A stretch of 64,000 bases of DNA from CBDEGU01 sp965238045 (GTDB lineage: Bacteria > Acidobacteriota > Terriglobia > Bryobacterales > UBA6623): NCBI GenBank assembly GCA_965238045.1, contig CBDEGU010000009.1, positions 1 to 64,000 on the forward strand, in the 5' to 3' direction. Made by a program: the position numbers and the translations under genes. Shown piece by piece: positions 17,739-25,875 of this stretch (position 1 is the stretch's first letter; each line of letters starts with the position of its first letter). The notes below the pieces were generated by a model that searched no databases, was not told where the DNA came from, and saw only the letters and a program-made list of their open reading frames with translations.

Positions 17739-18356
17739 ATGGTGCTTATCAAAGCCGTCACCTGCGTACTCATCGCGGACTTTCTATCGGGGTTCTTCCA
17801 CTGGTTGGAGGATGCCTACGGACGGGAGCATTGGCCGATCACCGGGAAGCTGATCACTCGGCCCAACATCCTCCACCATCATCAACCAACCCACTTCACG
17901 AGACACACCTGGTTCCAAAGCGCGGACGTTCTCCTGGTGATGGGGGGTGTCGCACTCCTTGTGGCGTGGTTGTTGAACAGCCTGGTCTGGGAGGTCATAC
18001 TGGTCGTCGCCATCGGCGTCAACGCCAACGAGATTCACAAGTGGGCGCATCGGAGCCGCCGGGAAAACGGCCGCCTCGTTTCTGTCCTCCAGGACGTCGG
18101 CCTCGTTCAGTCGGCACACCATCACGTCCTCCATCATCAAGGTCGCAAGACCAGCCACTACTGTGTGGTGACCAACTACCTCAACCCCTTGCTTGACGCC
18201 GTCGGTCTATGGACCCTTCTTGAGAGGTTGATCTTGGTCCTCTTTCGGGTGCGCCGACGCCCGGACCTGAGTGTTGATCCAGTCACAGGTCGTACTGGGT
18301 CGGGTGTTTTGTCGGATAAGGGTCCTCGCGTTCGGCCAGGATTTCAAAATGGTTGA
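17739..18356 (+). CDS. CarF/PEDS1-type plasmanylethanolamine desaturase (lipid desaturase domain)
   Basis: About 205 residues from ATG 17739; longer in-frame upstream starts lack family features. Hydrophobic spans and a dense set of His motifs fit the Lipid_desat family: HWLED (near residue 21), NILHHHQPTHF (44-54), NANEIHKWAHRSR and QSAHHHVLHHQGRKTSHY. In this family the His residues bind two irons and the enzyme makes the vinyl-ether bond of plasmalogens in the membrane. Its stop codon lies inside the 8-bp target duplication of the IS1595 copy at 18358, so that insertion left the protein unchanged. Family assignment is strong; activity is inferred. Confidence 0.85.
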   Translation: MVLIKAVTCVLIADFLSGFFHWLEDAYGREHWPITGKLITRPNILHHHQPTHFTRHTWFQSADVLLVMGGVALLVAWLLNSLVWEVILVVAIGVNANEIHKWAHRSRRENGRLVSVLQDVGLVQSAHHHVLHHQGRKTSHYCVVTNYLNPLLDAVGLWTLLERLILVLFRVRRRPDLSVDPVTGRTGSGVLSDKGPRVRPGFQNG

Positions 18357-18357
18357 A

Positions 18358-19347
18358 GATGGGTATTCACTTGACTCAGGTATTTTGAAATAGCCCCTAC
18401 ATGTTGTGGTTGTCCGTAGCATGTGTTGCGGTGCCTCCGACCAGCGACTTGTAGGGCACCGGTTGGACGGCGACGGCCTGCTGCACCAGGCGGTAGAAGA
18501 GCTTGCCTCGACTTCTGGACTTGCGGCGGTTGAAGCGGAAGGTGAATTCGTCGAGGTAGGAGTCGAGATGCTCGTGGCTGACGGCTCCTTGATGCGTACC
18601 CAGTATCCAGCGCTTCAGCAACGACACCACGCGATGAACGCGGGGGAGCAGTTCCGAGGCCCGCGCCGGTTGCCCGTCCAGGTAGCTCACCTCGTGGCGA
18701 TAGCCGTCGCTTTCGAGTGGCCCGTAACCCAGCCAACCGTCGGTGTGGACCACGCTGCCGGGTTCGACCGACTCGCCAACGAAGGCCATCAAGCTGTCCC
18801 CGGAGGCGTTCGGAATCGTGCGCATCCGAATTCGTCCGATGCCTGCGCCATCTTCCTCGGCCGCTACTGCAATCAGCGCTTTCGCGTCGGTTTGGCGGCC
18901 CCGCACGCCCTCCTCCAGGGCTCCTAAGTAGGTCTCGTCAACCTCAACGCGCCCGCTGAGCCGGTCGCGTCCGGGCCGTACCATAGCGCGCCGGAGCTTG
19001 TGCAACCAAGTCCAGGCCGTCTTGTAGCTGCCCAGGCCCAACGCTCGTTGCAATCCCAGTGCGCTGGCCCCGTTCTTCTGGCTGGTGAGCCACCACATGG
19101 CTCGAAACCAGCTCTGGAGCGGTTTGCGGGTGTCTTGAAATAAGCAGCACCGTGCGTACCGCCCAGGTTTTGTCATGCCCGCATCGCGGACAACGAAAAC
19201 CCTCCGGCCAGCGGAGTTGACACAGATACTCCCGACAGGCCTGCTCGTTGGCGAAACGCGCCTCGACCTCGGCCAGATTCCGCGGATAATCTTCCATTTT
19301 CCAAGATCCTACATCTTGTGGTCACCTGAGTCAAGTGAATACCCATC
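18358..19347 (-). mobile_element. IS1595-family insertion sequence, decayed (copy 2)
   Basis: It has perfect 23-bp inverted ends starting GATGGGTATTCACTTGAC, and a perfect 8-bp target duplication TGGTTGAA (18350-18357 and 19348-19355). It is 990 bp, 47 bp shorter than copy 1, and otherwise closely similar. The deletion is inside the transposase gene. With intact ends it could still be moved by the enzyme of copy 1. Confidence 0.93.
18397..19297 (-). pseudogene. IS1595-family transposase with a 47-bp deletion
   Basis: The start matches copy 1 (MEDYPRNLAEVEARFANEQ) through the first zinc pair and KTWAVRTVLL. About 47 bp that should encode QCASCGHQASATAGTI are then missing, which removes the second CxxC pair and shifts the frame. 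The rest of the protein (FQDTRKPLQSWFRAMWW to the C-terminus) is open in the other frame. Confidence 0.9.
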
Positions 19348-19640
19348 TGGTTGAATAACGGCGTCGGCTCCGCCTCAAGGGAGTATCACTGACCGAGAAC
19401 GAGATATTGTCAAATGTTGTGGGCGGGGCGGCAGGATCGAACGTGAAAGCAGTGCGAAAAACGTTGCACCGCAGCCTTGGCTCGGCTATGCTATCCGTGC
19501 CGGGATGGCCAAAACGGTAATCCTGGTTCGATGCTTTCGATCGGTTTGCGGCGGAAATGCTTATCCAGAGCGGTGGATAAGGGAATGGCCCAGTGGCCAT
19601 GAACAACTCGAGCTGAGGGAACCGAGAAGGAGGAAGCAGC

Positions 19641-20366
19641 ATGAAACCCTGGGCCAGGAGGTTGCTCTTCGGATTGACGGTCCCGGTAGTCGCCGTCGAA
19701 ACTGTTTCAGCACCGATCGAATGGCTGTGGCCTTACTCGATGGGGGGCAATACACATTGGCATGGCCAAGCCTCGGGTAACTGCGTGAGCCTGACCTTCG
19801 ATGATGGACCATCCCGCTACACTGAGGCTATCCTGGACATCCTCAAAGCCCACGAAGTTCTGGCGACGTTTTTCGTTATGGGTATCCAAGTCAGGAAGTA
19901 CAGTAAGACTATCAAGCGGATGGCCTCCGAAGGGCATGAAATCGGCAACCACACGTACTCATTCCAAGCAACCAAAGGGCTGCACAGACTCTACACGTCG
20001 GTGGAGGAGGGTCAGGTCACACGAGCCCAAGAGGCGGTCAGAATCGAAACGGGTACTTCACCCCGCTTCTTCCGCTCACCGGGCGGCCAGATGGGGCGAC
20101 CATTGTGGCAAATGGTCAACAGTCACGGTTTGGAGGTCGTTTACGGAACGCTACCATTTCCTGATCCGACAAAAGACGCCGAGACCCAATTGAAGACCGT
20201 TTTGGATACAGTCCGGCCAGGAGCGATCATCATTCTGCACGACGGTGACGATAAGAATCCAAGCTCGGATCGGCCCAGAGCGACTGTCGAAATGCTTCCC
20301 TGGCTACTCGATAAACTCAAATCGGACGGCCTCAGAATAGTGCCGCTCGAAGAGTTGCTTTACTAA
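19641..20366 (+). CDS. Polysaccharide deacetylase (NodB/CE4 family), exported
   Basis: A 241-residue protein with a start after GGAGG. Residues 1-24 form a signal or anchor (RRLLFGLTVPVVAVETVSA). The CE4 motifs are in order: LTFDDGP with the catalytic Asp and metal Asp (54, 55), SEGHEIGNHTYSF with metal ligands His99 and His104, RFFRSPGG (about 142-149), and IILHDGDD with the late His. It should remove N- or O-acetyl groups from peptidoglycan, chitin-like or exopolysaccharide chains outside the cytoplasm. It is monocistronic; no linked polysaccharide locus is seen. Confidence 0.93.
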   Translation: MKPWARRLLFGLTVPVVAVETVSAPIEWLWPYSMGGNTHWHGQASGNCVSLTFDDGPSRYTEAILDILKAHEVLATFFVMGIQVRKYSKTIKRMASEGHEIGNHTYSFQATKGLHRLYTSVEEGQVTRAQEAVRIETGTSPRFFRSPGGQMGRPLWQMVNSHGLEVVYGTLPFPDPTKDAETQLKTVLDTVRPGAIIILHDGDDKNPSSDRPRATVEMLPWLLDKLKSDGLRIVPLEELLY

Positions 20367-20610
20367 AAGCGATGCTAGTCACCATCTGGACCGCAAATCG
20401 AGAACTAAGTCCAATGTTTTCAACACGCACGGGTGTCGTGCGGGACTCAGTAGGGCCACGGTTCGCAGTGCCAAGAAATCATTGAAAACATTGGACTTAG
20501 ATCCTACTGATAGGCCTTAGAGTAGACCAAGAAAACAAAGCGCCGTCGTCGCCGACCTTCCCCCGGTACCAAGCCCGGCGCCAAGATTGTGAAGAACGCG
20601 ATGCAGCGGG
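20367..20610. other. Intergenic region with a MITE-like element
   Basis: The main content is the 96-bp inverted-repeat unit at 20405-20500. No gene is supported. Confidence 0.4.
20405..20500. repeat. MITE-like element with 19-bp perfect inverted ends
   Basis: CTAAGTCCAATGTTTTCAA at 20405-20423 is repeated exactly in reverse at 20482-20500, with 58 bp between. It could be a small non-autonomous element or a long hairpin. No transposase with these ends is in the window. Confidence 0.6.
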
Positions 20611-20778
20611 CTAGCTAAAGTGGCCGTCCAGCAACGCAAGCTGTCCGAACTCAAGCTCATTAACGCCGCCCAGCCCCGCGAGGGCCAGCTTGGTGTCCTC
20701 GGCCTTGTAAACGACGCCCATGCCGCCTTCGCCGAGCTTGGACAGGATCTTGTAGTGGGAGATGGTTCGGCCGATCAT
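20611..20778 (-). pseudogene. Ser/Thr protein kinase N-terminal fragment
   Basis: The first 35 or so residues are kinase-like: ISHYKILSKLGEGGMG, then VVYKAEDTKL, the Gly-rich loop of a Hanks-type kinase. The sequence then changes to non-kinase residues and stops at 20611, before the catalytic Lys region. A truncated remnant. Confidence 0.75.
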
Positions 20779-20974
20779 CGATAGGGAAATTGTACCGCTA
20801 CCGGATACCTGGTGGTAACAACGCTTCCGTTGAGCTTTCCGATCGTAGCACCGCGACGCCTCTGATGTGAGCGGTGCCCTAGCAGCTCGGAGTCGGAGGC
20901 CGCGCCAGTACGTGCCAAAGGGGGCCGCAGCAGAAGCGCGGCGCCGCCTGGTGTCAGGCGAGGATGTCTTGGAA

Positions 20975-22585
20975 TCACTGCGGCGTTACCACGACACTAC
21001 TTACTTCCGGCGATCCCGAAGTCTCGGTGGCGCTCAGTAACAGACTCAGGCGCCAACGCGGAGCGGCGAACAAACTCACGGAAAGCGTATTCCGGCCGCC
21101 GTAGACGTCGCGCCACCCCGAATTCGCGTCCGGCGACCCATCCCCGTCGCGGTCGACTTCGACGCGCAGGCTCACCCGATCTCCACCGAAAGTGTATTGC
21201 TCAACATCGGCCACCTTGGAGTCTCGGGTCGCGTAGTAGGTGGCTGCCACAAAGGTGTTGTCCACTCTGCGCTTCAAGTCGCCGTAGCCCGTGTCGGTGC
21301 CGGGGCTCATCGTCCCATGAAGCAGTTCCGGACCATTCCACGACCTTCCGTCGTCATCAGACCAGTACACCACGGGCTTGCGCGTGTAGCCGCCACCGTT
21401 GCTGTGCAAGCCGAAACCCCACAACCGCCCTTCGCCCTTCGAGTAGTCAAGCTTATTGTTGAACTGAAAGTACGGATTGCTTTCCTTGTAGAGTCTCGCT
21501 CGCTGCCAGACCCCGTTCGGTACCCCTCCCTTCACTTGGTCAGAGATCTCGACGAGGGGCGAAAAGGAGGCTCCCATGTCCGTGCTGACAGACTGCCACG
21601 TGTGTCGGTTGCCGGCAGCGTCTCGCATGACTGCCACGATCGTCCGATTCCCGACATACTCGATCGCCGGCTCGAACGTCGCCCCGGAGTCCGGATCGTC
21701 CTCGCCGGCTAAGGGTCCGATCCAGCTGAGGAAGGTGTAGCTCTTGCCGTTGTCGCTGGATCGGGCGATTAGGGTACCCGCCTTTGAATCATAGTGGAAA
21801 TATTGAAACGCCATGTAGACGTCCGACGGATTCTCCGGGTCGACGAAGTAATCTTCTGTGCCGATCGCCCTGCTGCCATCGGCTCCGCTCGCTCCCTTGA
21901 GGTTGATTCGATCGATATCCGGAAGCCAAGTCTTTCCGTTGTCGGTGGAGCGAAGCTGCCTCGTCCCCGACACGTAGTTCGTGCGCCAGAACTGCAGGAT
22001 GAGATCGCCATTGGGCATTCGATAGAGCCCCGGCTCGCTGTGAGTATGCCCATCTTCGAAGGGCATTCCGCGAATGGGCGTACCGTCGAACCACTGGTCG
22101 AGCTTGCTCCAACTCCGTCCCTCGTCGTTGGAGGTAAGGACGTGGATCGCGTCCGGGTCTTGCCAACTGATGTGGTTTACGCCGGAGCGGATCGCCATCA
22201 CCCAGCGGTTGTCATCCACGATGGCGATCATGCACCGCCCGTACCAGTCGTGAGGAACCTGGTCGGCGTCGGTGAACGGAGTTTCCGAGCCGTCGACAAC
22301 GACGTTGATCGTCTTGTTGTCGAACAAGTTCATGGACGCATCCACGTCGACCCGGGCCGCATCCACACTGCGGCCCCATTCGTGCCAGTTGCTGCTCCAC
22401 TGTCCGTTGCGGCTTCCGTCGAGTACCAAGCGACTGTCTCGCACCTGCACTCCGCTCATCGTTGCGGCCCGCTTCCATTCCGACGATGAATCCACGGACC
22501 ATACCGGCCCCTCCGCTCTTGCACCCAGCTTGATAAGTAGGAGCATGAAGACCGTGGTGAGGACTGCGATGCCTTTGCTTGACAT
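20975..22585 (-). CDS. Exported sialidase-like BNR-repeat protein
   Basis: A 536-residue protein with a signal peptide (IAVLTTVFMLLLIKLGARA). At least five Asp-box/BNR-type blocks are visible: SNDEGRSWS, STDNGKTWL, SSDNGKSYT, STDMGASFS and SDDDGRSWN, as in six-bladed sialidase folds. An N-terminal segment of about 80 residues before the propeller may be a separate small domain. The usual RIP motif of true neuraminidases was not found, so it may act on another glycan. It ends in a C-terminal beta-rich tail. The upstream neighbour is a truncated kinase start that ends 2 bp before this gene. Confidence 0.85.
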   Translation of the reverse strand: MSSKGIAVLTTVFMLLLIKLGARAEGPVWSVDSSSEWKRAATMSGVQVRDSRLVLDGSRNGQWSSNWHEWGRSVDAARVDVDASMNLFDNKTINVVVDGSETPFTDADQVPHDWYGRCMIAIVDDNRWVMAIRSGVNHISWQDPDAIHVLTSNDEGRSWSKLDQWFDGTPIRGMPFEDGHTHSEPGLYRMPNGDLILQFWRTNYVSGTRQLRSTDNGKTWLPDIDRINLKGASGADGSRAIGTEDYFVDPENPSDVYMAFQYFHYDSKAGTLIARSSDNGKSYTFLSWIGPLAGEDDPDSGATFEPAIEYVGNRTIVAVMRDAAGNRHTWQSVSTDMGASFSPLVEISDQVKGGVPNGVWQRARLYKESNPYFQFNNKLDYSKGEGRLWGFGLHSNGGGYTRKPVVYWSDDDGRSWNGPELLHGTMSPGTDTGYGDLKRRVDNTFVAATYYATRDSKVADVEQYTFGGDRVSLRVEVDRDGDGSPDANSGWRDVYGGRNTLSVSLFAAPRWRLSLLLSATETSGSPEVSSVVVTPQ

Positions 22586-22587
22586 CC

Positions 22588-22785
22588 TTACGATTCCGCC
22601 GCGGCTGCTTTGGCTTCGCGCTCGAACCGCTTGCGGATCTCGGTGTCCTGGACGAGATGTGGGGCGAGGAACTTCGGGGCAACCGTGCGGCGCAGCGTCG
22701 TATTTTCGGCCTTGTAGACCACACCCATCCCGCCTTCACCGAGCTTCTCGGTGATGCGGTAGTGCGAGATGGTGGTGGCGACCAT
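22588..22785 (-). pseudogene. Ser/Thr protein kinase N-terminal fragment
   Basis: It reads ISHYRITEKLGEGGMG, VVYKAENTTLRRTVAPKFL and RFEREAKAAAAES, then stop. It covers the Gly-rich loop and the start of the N lobe. The usual catalytic Lys position reads APKFL. The frame ends where a kinase would continue, just before the sialidase start, so most of the gene has been deleted and the sialidase now follows directly. Confidence 0.8.
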
Positions 22786-23625
22786 GACAGCCCGATTCTA
22801 CCGCGATTCAGATACCTGGTGACAACAACCGTTCGCACTCGCTATCGCCCCGGATTCTCGCTAGCCGCCTGATGGGGCTCGATTCGGGTCCGCTCGACGA
22901 CGGGTTGCCAAGGCTCTGATGCCTGATTGCTCAACGGGAAATTATTTCTCGACACCTATCCGACGTTGACGCACCTTCGCGAACATTCTAGCGCGGGCAG
23001 GGGGCAAGAGGGGCCGCATCCCAAGACAGTCTCACCGGTAGGATAGCGCCCCAGCAGATCGCCGAAGCTCAACGGTTGGCGCGCGAGTGGAAGCCGAAGA
23101 CGTGGGAAGAACTTCAACAAGCGGAGTCTTGAGCGACGACGAGACCTCTCCATGGCGACGCCGGTCCCGCGAACGATCGGCAGCACGACCACCTGGTCCA
23201 AGGTGACGCCGTTAACTCGGTTAACGCTGATCCGGCCTGACGACACTGGGGTAGTCGGCTGAGCGGGAATGCCGCAGATAGATCCGGTCCCATCCACGAA
23301 ACCTCACTCAACTCTTGCCTTGCCTTATCGGTGAACTGCACAACGGCAACGTGAATTGAGCCGGGGGTGACTTTGGGACTCTTCAAAAACTCCTGGACAA
23401 GGCGGGTGTGGGAGAAGGGCTGTTCTGGCGATACCATCCGGGGCTAGCGCCAGCCTAAAGCTGCGGCACCGCGTCTCCAAGCTCTTCCAATGCGCCTCTC
23501 AGTAGACCCTACTCCCCCGCCCCTTCCTTACGGACGGATGTGGTTTGGCTTGCTCTTGCCCTCGCAAGTCGCTCCTTCATGCTACAATCCATAGGCGAAT
23601 AAAAAGCGAATATGGAGAGCTGTTC
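22786..23625. other. Intergenic region, 840 bp, with a repeat copy
   Basis: No convincing gene. A partial copy of the composite dispersed repeat lies at about 23135-23245. Open frames on the minus strand at 23114-23437 have no recognisable family and overlap the repeat. Confidence 0.45.
23135..23245 (+). repeat. Partial copy of composite dispersed repeat
   Basis: It shares blocks CTCTCCATGGCGACG, GCGAACGATCGGCAG, CACCTGGTCCA and GTTAACTCGGTTAACG with the copies at 29100-29290 and 35290-35550, in the same order. Confidence 0.55.
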
Positions 23626-24372
23626 TTGAAGACGATTGAAACGATTGGCGGGCTACGGTCGCTACTTGAGAAAAAGGGGTTTGCAGAGACACTCGCGGAC
23701 TTCGAGCCAGAGTCTGACTCTCCCGTGCCCACTGGTTTTCCTGAACTGGATGAACAGCTCGGCGGCGGATTTCCGCGCGGGGAAATCAGCGAGTGTCTTG
23801 GAGCGGTTTCCTCGGGCTGCACCAGTCTGTCGCTCTCACTTCTTGCTCAGGTCACCTCGCGCGGCGAGCTGGCGGCCTATATTGACGCTTCCGGCAGTTT
23901 CAATCCAGGCTCAGCCGAACAAGCGGGCGTCATGCTGGAGCGGCTGCTGTGGGTGCATTGCGGTTCTCACGGCCACTCGCCAGACCAGCGTTCCGGCCAT
24001 GCGGCACGCACCGCTCAAATTTGGAAAGCAGCGAATCTCGTAGCGGCGGCTGGCGGTTTTGGACTGATCGTGATGGATCTGATCGGCCTGCCATCACAGC
24101 AACTGCGAGAGATGCAGCGCTCCGCCTGGTTCGGTTTGCGCCAAACGATTGCGCACGGTCCGGCTGCGGTTTTCGTGCTTGCGAGCGAACATGTCGCCGG
24201 AAGCGTGGCCGCGCAAACTCTGTCGTTACAGCGTGAGAAAACACGCTGGCGCGGACAATCCGGTGTGTCGCTGCATCTTGTCGGCGTTTCTGTTCAGGCA
24301 ACGCTTCTTCACCAGCGGCGGCGGGCTCGAAAACTAAAAGGCACTTCCTGTCCTTTGGAGATCCGGCGATGA
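23626..24372 (+). CDS. imuA: ImuA, RecA-like component of the mutagenic polymerase cassette
   Basis: About 248 residues from TTG 23626, with GGAGAG 6 bases upstream; an open frame continues upstream to 23545. The protein is RecA-like: VPTGFPELDEQLGGGFPRG, then a degenerate Walker A (GAVSSGCTSLSLSLL, with Cys where Lys is expected), and FGLIVMDLIGLP as a Walker B-like strand. In known cassettes ImuA works with ImuB to bring the error-prone DnaE2 to damaged DNA. Its stop overlaps the start of imuB (ATGA at 24369-24372), so the two are coupled. No LexA site could be named with confidence. Confidence 0.85.
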   Translation: MKTIETIGGLRSLLEKKGFAETLADFEPESDSPVPTGFPELDEQLGGGFPRGEISECLGAVSSGCTSLSLSLLAQVTSRGELAAYIDASGSFNPGSAEQAGVMLERLLWVHCGSHGHSPDQRSGHAARTAQIWKAANLVAAAGGFGLIVMDLIGLPSQQLREMQRSAWFGLRQTIAHGPAAVFVLASEHVAGSVAAQTLSLQREKTRWRGQSGVSLHLVGVSVQATLLHQRRRARKLKGTSCPLEIRR

Positions 24373-25871
24373 AGAAGCTCTACGCCTGTCTCTGCGTTCC
24401 CGATTTTCCCGTGGCGGTCAAGTTACGTCATCGGGGGCACGATCCAGCACCTCCCGCGCTGGTTTTCAGAGGAGCCGTTCCAAACATATTCGTTGATGCG
24501 GCAAATGCTCCGGCGTGATCGGCGGGCATCCAAGATGGCATGCCGTTAGCTCAGGCTCGGGGACGGTTCGCTGTTTCCGAAATGGCGAGAAACAGCAAAT
24601 GGAAATTGCTCGTTTACCCGCGAGACGAGCAGGCCGAAGAGCAGATGCAGAGAGAGCTTTTGGACAGAGCGCTTACGGTGTCTCCCCGTGTTGAGAACAG
24701 CGGGCCGGGTTTTCTGATTCTGGATTTGGCCGGTTTACCCAATCCCCATGACGCAGCCAGTATTCTGGCCGGCAAAGCAGAGCAACTGGGTTTGCCCGCG
24801 AATGTTGCTGTCGCGCAGAGCCGCTTCGTGGCAACGTGCGCCGCCCGAGCAGAGCAAGGTATAACGCATGCTTTTCCCCATGAGGCTGCGGGGTTTCTGC
24901 ACAGTCTCCCGGCGAACCTGCTTCCCCTAGCCGACCCAGAACGGAAGACCTTAGCGGCCTGGGGAATTCATACGATCGGGGAATTCGCTCGTCTTCCGAA
25001 AAATTCTCTGACGGCTCGTTTCGGTACACGGGGAGCACGCTTAGCGAAGCTCGCGCGCGGTGAAGACGATGCGGTCTTTGAAGTCTGGCAAGCGCCGCCC
25101 TGCTTTGAAGAAAGTTTAGACTTGGACTGGGAAATCTCCGATCTGGAGTCTCTGGCATTTCCGATCGGGGAGTTACTGCGAACGCTCTGTGCGAAGCTCC
25201 GGCGTTATCATTCGGCGGCGGCGGCGGTTTGCGTCTCACTGCGGCTGCCGGGTGGCTCACGTTTTGAGCGCACCATTTCTCCCTCCTGTCCGCTCACCAG
25301 CGCCGAAGTCTTACTCAAGCTCATCGGTCTGGAACTCGCCGCTCATCCCCCCGGCGATACCGTAGAGGGCATTCAACTGACCGTGAAGCCCGTGCCCCGG
25401 CGCGTCGTGCAACGTGATCTTTTCGTCTCTGCCCGGCCCAGCCCGGAGAATTTGGCCATCACGCTGGCCCGGCTGCAAGGTCTTACGGGTTCACGGAATA
25501 TCGGCGCGCCCGCAGTGTGCGACACAAACCATCCGCGCACCTTTTCGATGACCTCTTTCGGGCCCAATAGTTCGATCGAGAATCGCTGGATTGAGGAACG
25601 CCCCCCTGATCCCGTGCTGGGACTTCGCTGTTTCCGGTCGCCGGTCGAAGCGGCGGTTCGCGAAGAAAGCGCACGACCGGTGTATATTGCCAGCCGTGTT
25701 GCCAATGGACGGATTGGCAAGTGCGCCGGGCCTTGGCGCACGAACGGGAACTGGTGGTCCAAAGATGCGTGGGACTTCCGGGAGTGGGATGTTGAGTTGT
25801 CCAGCGGGCTCTACCGTCTCTCTTGTAAGTTGCCGTCGCACTGCTGGCGGCTTGTCGGGTTTTACGACTAG
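24369..25871 (+). pseudogene. imuB: ImuB, catalytically inactive Y-family polymerase homologue, with in-frame TGA
   Basis: It starts at ATG 24369, overlapping imuA. Codons 1-49 (MKKLYACLCVPDFPVAV ...) fit ImuB, codon 50 is TGA (24516-24518), and the same frame then continues for 450 codons with SAGIQDGMPLAQARGRFA, LLPLADPERKTLAAWGIHT (helix-hairpin-helix region) and a C-terminal tail ending HCWRLVGFYD. CGA to TGA would explain the stop. ImuB links ImuA, DnaE2 and the beta clamp, so loss would disable the cassette unless the stop is suppressed, is a sequencing error, or translation restarts at ATG 24540. Confidence 0.85.
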
Positions 25872-25875
25872 CGAA

